The notes under the pieces: generated by a model
Told to the model about the DNA's origin: nothing
Seen by the model: only the letters and a program-made list of their open reading frames with translations
Database searches by the model: none
Made by a program: the position numbers and the translations under genes
DNA from: JAADHY01 sp964428935
Lineage (GTDB): Bacteria > Planctomycetota > Planctomycetia > Planctomycetales > Planctomycetaceae
Length of the DNA: 6,803 nucleotides
NCBI GenBank assembly: GCA_964428935.1
Contig: CAYSAG010000286.1
Span: forward strand, 1-6,803
Direction: 5' to 3'
Shown here: piece after piece, positions 1-4,393 of the stretch
Layout: each line of letters begins with the position of its first letter
How positions within the stretch are numbered: position 1 is the stretch's first letter

Positions 1-633
1 ACTCAGCACCTTCCGGTTCTGCTCGGCCGGGAAAAAACCCGGCGACAAGGCGTTCACACGAATCCCGTGAGGGGCCCACTCGCGAGCCAAATTCCGGGTC
101 AAATTCAGTACGCCGGCCTTCGACACCGAGTACGTAAAGACCCGAGAAAGAGGAATCTCCGCACTGGCCGAGGCGATGTTGATGATCGACCCCTTCGTGT
201 TTCGGTCGATCATGTAGCGCCCCAACACCTGGCAGGCCAACCGCACACTGCGCAGGTTGACGTTCAAAATGCGCTCCCATTCCTCATCGGTAATCTCGAA
301 AAACGGCGTCGGAGAATTGATCCCGGCCGCGTTAATCAGAATGTGCAGGTCCCAGTCTTTGTCCGACAGGTACCGAACTAGGGACTCAAAGTCTTCGCGT
401 TTGGTTGCGTCGAGCTTGAAAAACTCGGAGCTCAGGCCCTGTTGTGTAAACTGCTCGACGTACTTTTTCCCGTTCTGCTCGTTGATTCCGCAAATGATGG
501 TGTGGGCGCCAGCCGAAGCGAGAGCCTCGCAAAAGGCTCCGCCCAAGACCCCCTCGCCGCCGACAACCACCGCGTTCAGCCCGTCCAAACCAAACAACTG
601 GTGAAGGTACTCGGCAGATTTTGGCAAAGTCAT
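1..633 (-). CDS. SDR family oxidoreductase, D-mannonate oxidoreductase (UxuB/YjmF)-like, 3' part missing
   Basis: This is a short-chain dehydrogenase/reductase, a cytosolic NAD(P)(H)-dependent enzyme acting on a hydroxyl or keto group. The gene enters from its start at 633 and runs off the left edge after 211 codons; relatives are about 270-280 residues, so some 60 are missing. Seen: a Rossmann glycine motif VGGEGVLGG (residues 24-32), NAAG (101-104), Asn126 in NVNL, and the catalytic Ser155, Tyr168 and Lys172 with the standard S-x12-Y-x3-K spacing. The end of the visible part, SPGFFPAEQNRK (197-208), closely matches the SDR-type D-mannonate oxidoreductase/gluconate 5-dehydrogenase branch (compare APGFFLTEQNR in Bacillus UxuB). 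That suggests hexuronate or sugar-acid reduction, but the substrate is inferred. The first residue of the usual TGxxxGxG motif is Val24, not Thr. The ATG is supported by an AAGGAG box six bases upstream (640-645). The family call is sure; the substrate is uncertain. Confidence 0.93.
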   Translation of the reverse strand, partial: MTLPKSAEYLHQLFGLDGLNAVVVGGEGVLGGAFCEALASAGAHTIICGINEQNGKKYVEQFTQQGLSSEFFKLDATKREDFESLVRYLSDKDWDLHILINAAGINSPTPFFEITDEEWERILNVNLRSVRLACQVLGRYMIDRNTKGSIINIASASAEIPLSRVFTYSVSKAGVLNLTRNLAREWAPHGIRVNALSPGFFPAEQNRKVLS

Positions 634-639
634 GGCTCG

Positions 640-645
640 CTCCTT
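640..645 (-). promoter_or_regulatory. Shine-Dalgarno box of the SDR gene
   Basis: On the minus strand the sequence reads AAGGAG, six bases ahead of the ATG at 633-631. It is the only textbook ribosome binding site seen in this window, and it fixes the SDR start. Confidence 0.8.
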
Positions 646-764
646 AAATCTGTCTTGTTGGCTACTCAAAAGTGTTCCCGAAGGTTTAAGTAATGTGGCG
701 CGTGCTGCTCGGTGTGTCACCACGTGGGCGTAACAGTCGCGAATTCAAAAAGGCGACTTCGATT

Positions 765-785
765 AAAAGCCCGACAGGCGCGGGC
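765..785 (-). terminator. Probable intrinsic terminator downstream of mqnD
   Basis: Read on the minus strand, GCCCG (785-781), a 7-base loop (780-774) and CGGGC (773-769) form a GC-only 5-bp stem, followed directly by TTTTAAT (768-762). This is the layout of a rho-independent terminator. It lies about 140 bases beyond the mqnD stop and about 130 bases before the SDR start, so it would separate the two same-strand genes. The stem is short and the T tract has only four Ts, so it may be weak. Confidence 0.5.
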
Positions 786-812
786 CGGTTGTCCGTAGCA
801 GGGCAGTGGGCG

Positions 813-857
813 GCGGCGTGCTGGCTTTGTCGGGCCTCGTCCAACCAAAGCCGCCGC
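813..857 (-). repeat. Long inverted repeat (bulged hairpin) after mqnD
   Basis: Arms GGCTTTG (823-829) and CAAAGCC (846-852) are perfectly complementary around a 16-base loop. The pairing extends by GCGGC (813-817) with GCCGC (853-857) across a 5-base bulge (818-822), giving 12 bp in total. On the mqnD strand it follows the shorter hairpin at 869-883. It could be part of a structured 3' untranslated region or an attenuation element. No T tract follows it directly, so it is not a classic terminator. Confidence 0.4.
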
Positions 858-868
858 GGTTTTGGGGC

Positions 869-883
869 AGCGGCCAGGCCGCT
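869..883. repeat. Perfect inverted repeat AGCGGCC-A-GGCCGCT
   Basis: Two 7-base arms are complementary around a single central A, so as RNA the tip would open to a 3-base loop with six pairs. It starts 43 bases past the mqnD stop codon and is followed on that strand by no T-rich run. It may stabilise the 3' end of the mqnD transcript, or it may be a chance GC-rich palindrome. Confidence 0.35.
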
Positions 884-925
884 CGACACGAGGTGACTGG
901 CCCGCCGCTTGCGGAAGCCTCGTGC

Positions 926-1768
926 TCAAACGAATTCGGGCTCCAGCAGCCGAGGAATGACGCCGGCCTCGTAGCCCCGACGCAGCAACAGCCGAACCGC
1001 CTCCCGCCCTCGCTGGCCAAAGTCCAAAGTCCAGTCGTTGACGTACATGGAGACGAAGCGGTCGGCCCGTTGGGCGTCGAGGTCGCGACCGAACTGTAGG
1101 GCGTACTCCAAAGCTTCGTCGCGGTGTTCCAAGCCGTAGCGAATGCTCTGCCGGAGCAGCTCGGTTACTTCCTCCATTGTCTCTTGGCCCAAGTCGCGTC
1201 GCACCGCATTGGCGCCGAGCGGGAGTGGGAGACCGGTGTGGTCCGTCCACCACTTTCCCAGGTCCACGACGCAGTGCAGGCCTTGGTCGGCGAAGGTCAA
1301 CTGACCTTCGTGAATGACCAGGCCCGCGTCGAACTGCCCGTCAGCCACTAGGCTCGGAATTCGGTCGAACGGGCAGACTTCGTGCTCGAACGACGACCCG
1401 AGCAAAAGCCGGAGGGTGAGGAACGCGGTGGTCAACGTTCCCGGGACAGCAATTTTGCGGCCTTTCAGCCAGTCGACGTCGGCCGGCTGTCGTGCGACGA
1501 CAATCGGCCCGTACTGGTCACCCACGCTGGCCCCGCACGAGCACAGCGCGTACCGGTCGGCCACGTAAGCGTAGCCGTGCAGGCTGACGGCCGTCAGCTC
1601 CAGTTCGCCGCGCAGCGCCCGTCGGTTCAGGGTTTCAATGTCCTGCAGTGTGTGAACAAAACGGTACCGACCCGTTTGAATCTTTCCATTGGCCAGCGCG
1701 TGGAACATGAACGCGTCGTCCGGGTCGGGGCTGTGTCCAACGTGGATCGTGAGTTCCGAGCTTTCCAT
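926..1768 (-). CDS. mqnD: 1,4-dihydroxy-6-naphthoate synthase (menaquinone biosynthesis, MqnD)
   Basis: MqnD converts cyclic de-hypoxanthine futalosine to 1,4-dihydroxy-6-naphthoate in the futalosine pathway of menaquinone synthesis, in the cytosol. The 280-residue product has the length of the family, which has a periplasmic-binding-protein-like two-lobed fold. Seen: GHSPDPDDAFMF (residues 11-22), the N-terminal substrate-loop motif; a central GDQYGPIVVAR (83-93) and LKGRKIAVPG (101-110); then VIHEGQLTF (151-159), whose His153 corresponds to the catalytic His of Thermus MqnD (His145 there, from memory). The related MqnA (chorismate dehydratase) lacks this His-Glu-Gly pattern, which favours MqnD. 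The ATG is placed directly before ESSELTIHVGHSPDP, as in relatives. An AGGA abuts the ATG too closely to act as a normal ribosome binding site. The gene stands alone: no mqnA, mqnB, mqnC or mqnE is visible here. It diverges from the ABC-F gene. Confidence 0.94.
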   Translation of the reverse strand: MESSELTIHVGHSPDPDDAFMFHALANGKIQTGRYRFVHTLQDIETLNRRALRGELELTAVSLHGYAYVADRYALCSCGASVGDQYGPIVVARQPADVDWLKGRKIAVPGTLTTAFLTLRLLLGSSFEHEVCPFDRIPSLVADGQFDAGLVIHEGQLTFADQGLHCVVDLGKWWTDHTGLPLPLGANAVRRDLGQETMEEVTELLRQSIRYGLEHRDEALEYALQFGRDLDAQRADRFVSMYVNDWTLDFGQRGREAVRLLLRRGYEAGVIPRLLEPEFV

Positions 1769-2082
1769 TCCTGGTCCGGTTCGCTGCGTTCCTGAATGTG
1801 CTTTTCAATTTGGCGAGGTGACGGCCGTTTTCGAGCTTCGCCCGCCCGCAGGTCAGGCTGGGAGCCAACGTGGGAGCCGCCTGGCCCGGCAGCCTCCTGC
1901 GGCCACGAGCTGGCCCTGGTGTCGGTCGAAGGACTTGGCTGAGTTCCTCTGCTGGCCCTCGCAGCTTTCGGTCGCCTTGGCACATTGACGACGCGTCCTG
2001 AAAACGTCCGTCCGAGCCGTGCCGGCACGACTCGCCCTCCAACGGCGGCGACGTCTGGTGGCCCGTTTTGGCGGCCTCGGAG

Positions 2083-2124
2083 CCGTCAGCGGCGTGCTCG
2101 AACCCGTCGGCGGCGTGCGTTGAA
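2083..2124. repeat. Imperfect tandem repeat, 21-bp period
   Basis: Two adjacent 21-bp units (2083-2103 and 2104-2124) share a 15-base core, CCGTCAGCGGCGTGC and CCGTCGGCGGCGTGC, with 14 of 15 bases identical. The rest of each unit is different. The period is two helical turns, and the repeat abuts the possible -35 at 2120. That geometry would suit a regulator binding one face of the DNA, but in GC-rich DNA a repeat of this size can also be chance. Confidence 0.45.
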
Positions 2125-2149
2125 TCATGTTAGAAACATGAACTAAGAT
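2120..2149 (+). promoter_or_regulatory. Possible sigma70-like promoter of the ABC-F gene
   Basis: TTGAAT (2120-2125) resembles a -35 box and TAAGAT (2144-2149) matches the -10 consensus at four of six positions, with an 18-bp spacer. It sits in the only AT-rich patch of this intergenic region. Transcription would begin near 2156, leaving a leader of about 135 bases before the chosen ABC-F start. The perfect palindrome at 2125-2141 fills almost the whole spacer. The match is modest and planctomycete promoters are poorly characterised. Confidence 0.35.
2125..2141. promoter_or_regulatory. Operator-like palindrome TCATGTT-AGA-AACATGA
   Basis: Two 7-base arms are perfectly complementary around a 3-base centre, 17 bp in all and AT-rich against a GC-rich background. 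It lies between the possible -35 and -10 boxes of the ABC-F gene, where a dimeric repressor, or an activator that twists the spacer, could act. No regulator gene is visible in the window, so the binding protein is unknown. Confidence 0.45.
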
Positions 2150-2161
2150 TGGCCAGCCAAT
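2148..2161. repeat. Palindrome ATTGGC-CA-GCCAAT near the presumed transcription start
   Basis: Two 6-base arms are perfectly complementary around CA. It begins seven bases after the 17-bp palindrome and overlaps the end of the possible -10 box and the predicted start of transcription. It could be a second protein site. It also contains the A and T of an ATG (2160-2162) that opens the upstream extension of the ABC-F reading frame. Confidence 0.4.
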
Positions 2162-2291
2162 GGCTTTCGGCGCCGGGAGCGGGCGTCGGACCTGCCGGTC
2201 CGACTCGAGCGACCCCTCGGGGCTCAAGCGACCACCCGGCGCCGTCCCGCCGAGTCGCCACGTGTCTTTGGACGTCCAGCGTTTGTTTCCA

Positions 2292-4199
2292 ATGATTCTG
2301 CTTTCGGTTGAAGAGCTTGTTCGTCAATTCGACGCGGACCCGGTGTTGGACCGCGTGTCGTTTGAGGTGCGAGCCGGTGAGAAAATCGGCGTTGTGGGCC
2401 CGAACGGCTGCGGAAAGACGACGCTGCTTCGAATTCTGGCCGGTCACGACGAACCGGACGACGGGCGTGTCGAGCGGGCGCCCGGCTGCTCGGTCGGTTT
2501 GCTGGAACAAGAACCACATTTTGACAGCGGTCGCACGTTGTTCGAAGAGGCTCGGCAGGGGCTGGCCCACCTGTACCGTTTGCAGGAAGAGGCGGCGCAG
2601 GTCAGCCGTCAAATGGCCTCCGCCACCGACTCGCACCAGTTAGAACGTTTACACAAACGCTACGACTTTCTGCAGCAAGAGCTCGACCGTCTAGACGCCT
2701 TCAACCTGGACCACCGCGTGGACGAAGTCCTTCACGGTCTCGGCTTCTCGTCCGCCGACTACGACCGGCCGGTTCACACCTTCAGCGGCGGGCAACAGAG
2801 CCGCGTGCTGCTGGCCAAGCTGCTTCTTCAGTCGCCCGACCTGCTGTTGTTGGACGAGCCGACCAATCATTTGGACCTAGCTGCCACGGAGTGGTTGGAG
2901 CAGTTCTTGCAGCGGGTCAAGAAGGCCGTGGTGCTGGTCAGCCACGACCGCTACTTCTTGGACCGCGTGGTCGGTCGCATTTTCGAGCTGAACCGCGGGC
3001 GTCTGACTGCTTACACGGGCAATTTCACGGCGTACTGGCGGCAACGAGCGGCGCGTCACGAAACGTTGCTTCGGACGTACGAGAAGCAGCAGGAGTTCAT
3101 TCGCAAGACGGAAGAGTTCATTCGACGCAACCGCTACGGCCAGAAACACGCTCAGGCGGCTGACCGGAAGAAGAAGTTGGAGCGGTTGCAGCGAGTCGAG
3201 AAGCCGCACGAAATTCCCGTGCCGCCCATGACCTTCGGCGCTCGCAGACGCAGCGGCGACTGGGTCGTCGACGCACGCCACGTGTCGAAAGCCTTCGACC
3301 GCACTCTGTTCGAAGACCTGACCGTGCAGATTTTCCGCGGCGACCGAGTCGCCGTGTTGGGCCCGAACGGCTCAGGCAAGACCACGCTGCTGCGGGTCCT
3401 CATTGGCGAGCTGGCCCCTGACCACGGTTCCGTCCGCCTCGGCCACGGCGTCACCGTCGGCTACTGCGACCAGCAACTGCGCGTCCTCGACCCAACGTTG
3501 GACGCTGTGGAGAACACGCGGCCGCCGAACCGGCCCGAGGTGACTCCTGGCGACCTGCGCAGTCTGCTGGCCCGCTTCGGCCTGTCAGGCGACGTGGTCT
3601 TGCAGCCGGTGGGCACCATGAGTGGCGGCGAGAAAACCAAGGTCGCTTTGGCCAAGCTGGCCGCTCAGCAGGCGAACCTGCTGGTGCTGGACGAGCCGAC
3701 CAACCACCTGGACCTTTGGGCTCGGGCCGGACTGGAGCAGGCTTTGAGACAGTTCGAGGGCACGGTGTTGTTCGTCAGCCACGACCGTTACTTCGTCGAC
3801 CAGGTCGCCACGAAGGTCCTGGTGTTGGACCCGCCGCGCTGGGCTTTCTTCGAAGGAAACTACTCCGACTACCAGCACTTCGTGCAGCAAACGCGAGCGG
3901 AAGCGTCCGGGCCTGCCGACTCGGCCGCCGAACAAAAGCAAACCGCGACAGCCGCTCGAGACCGTCGCCGCAGCAAACCCCGGCGCAAACGAAAATTCCC
4001 CTACCGAAAGGTGGAAGACATTGAACGCGACGTGGCGGAAAAAGAGAAACTGTTGGAAGAGCTGCAGCAGCAAATGGCCGACCCGGACGTCCACCGCGAC
4101 CCCGAGCGAATCAAGTCGGTCATGCAAGCCTACGAACAGACTCGGGCCGAACTGGACCTGCTTTACGAGCACTGGGAGGAGGCGTTGGAGCTGAACTGA
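2292..4199 (+). CDS. ABC-F family ATPase with C-terminal coiled-coil extension
   Basis: ABC-F proteins are soluble twin ATPases that bind the ribosome, usually at the E site, and adjust translation or rescue stalled complexes; they have no membrane domain. The 635-residue protein has ABC domain 1 with Walker A GPNGCGKT (36-43), signature FSGGQ (164-168), Walker B LLLLDEPTNHLDL (184-196, catalytic Glu189) and switch His218. Next is a charged helical linker (about 240-310) ending KHAQAADRKKKLERLQR, the P-site tRNA-interaction arm of the family. ABC domain 2 has GPNGSGKT (357-364), MSGGE (443-447), LLVLDEPTNHLDL (463-475, Glu468) and His497. A basic then helical tail (about 555-635) resembles the C-terminal domain of Uup and YdiF/YheS types. 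All catalytic residues are intact. The frame stays open back to an ATG at 2160, but relatives begin as MILLSVEELV does, so 2292 is chosen; no clear ribosome binding site precedes it. A housekeeping role is likelier than antibiotic resistance, because of the C-terminal extension. The exact subtype is unsure. Confidence 0.95.
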   Translation: MILLSVEELVRQFDADPVLDRVSFEVRAGEKIGVVGPNGCGKTTLLRILAGHDEPDDGRVERAPGCSVGLLEQEPHFDSGRTLFEEARQGLAHLYRLQEEAAQVSRQMASATDSHQLERLHKRYDFLQQELDRLDAFNLDHRVDEVLHGLGFSSADYDRPVHTFSGGQQSRVLLAKLLLQSPDLLLLDEPTNHLDLAATEWLEQFLQRVKKAVVLVSHDRYFLDRVVGRIFELNRGRLTAYTGNFTAYWRQRAARHETLLRTYEKQQEFIRKTEEFIRRNRYGQKHAQAADRKKKLERLQRVEKPHEIPVPPMTFGARRRSGDWVVDARHVSKAFDRTLFEDLTVQIFRGDRVAVLGPNGSGKTTLLRVLIGELAPDHGSVRLGHGVTVGYCDQQLRVLDPTLDAVENTRPPNRPEVTPGDLRSLLARFGLSGDVVLQPVGTMSGGEKTKVALAKLAAQQANLLVLDEPTNHLDLWARAGLEQALRQFEGTVLFVSHDRYFVDQVATKVLVLDPPRWAFFEGNYSDYQHFVQQTRAEASGPADSAAEQKQTATAARDRRRSKPRRKRKFPYRKVEDIERDVAEKEKLLEELQQQMADPDVHRDPERIKSVMQAYEQTRAELDLLYEHWEEALELN

Positions 4200-4204
4200 C
4201 GGCG

Positions 4205-4247
4205 TGGCTCTTCGGCCCGCAAGAACGGTCTGGCTCCCCGGCCCGCA
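4205..4247. repeat. Imperfect 17-bp direct repeat after the ABC-F gene
   Basis: TGGCTCTTCGGCCCGCA (4205-4221) and TGGCTCCCCGGCCCGCA (4231-4247) match at 15 of 17 bases, with a 26-bp period. The pair starts six bases beyond the ABC-F stop in the convergent gap, and is loosely bracketed by ACGGCGT (4199-4205) and ACGCCGT (4251-4257), which are complementary. No T tract follows on either strand, so it does not look like a rho-independent terminator. Its role is unknown. Confidence 0.45.
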
Positions 4248-4393
4248 CGGACGCCGTGACGCTTCGGTCCGCCACCGCACGCACGCCGACTCGGACCGGC
4301 CCCTTTGCTTCGCTTCGTCGCTGTGTGGTGTCGTTTGTCCAACTCGGGGCACAGCAACGCCGGACCGGTCGCCTCGCCGCTGCGCACGCCGGA

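Larger units (their letters stand above)
1769..2291. other. Divergent intergenic region between mqnD and the ABC-F gene
   Basis: This 523-bp stretch lies between two divergently transcribed genes. The open frames crossing it encode Arg/Pro/Ser/Gly-rich strings without recognisable motifs, and I judge none to be a gene. From 1769 to about 2080 I see nothing firm; a TTGAAA on the minus strand (1808-1803) could be a -35 for mqnD but lacks a good -10. From 2083 to 2161 there is a cluster of repeats and palindromes with a possible promoter, listed separately. From 2162 to 2291 there is an ABC-F leader of about 130 bases with no clear ribosome binding site. Confidence 0.6.

Noticed and set aside
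720..727. CCACGTGG palindrome near the SDR gene
   Set aside because: An 8-bp palindrome is expected many times by chance in a window of this size, and no promoter boxes are positioned around it.
1635..2227. Minus-strand frames of 124-135 codons in the divergent intergenic region
   Set aside because: They overlap mqnD or run through the repeat cluster, have biased Arg/Pro composition, lack ribosome binding sites and show no recognisable domain.
2160..2291. Use of the upstream ATG at 2160 as the ABC-F start
   Set aside because: The 44 extra residues are Arg/Ser/Gly/Pro-rich and unlike any ABC-F N-terminus, whereas MILLSVEEL at 2292 matches where the family begins.
4200..4393. Intrinsic terminators for the convergent ABC-F and unknown genes
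   Set aside because: I looked for a GC-rich stem followed by a T tract on both strands and found none. The complementary arms at 4199-4205 and 4251-4257 are 45 bases apart with no T run.
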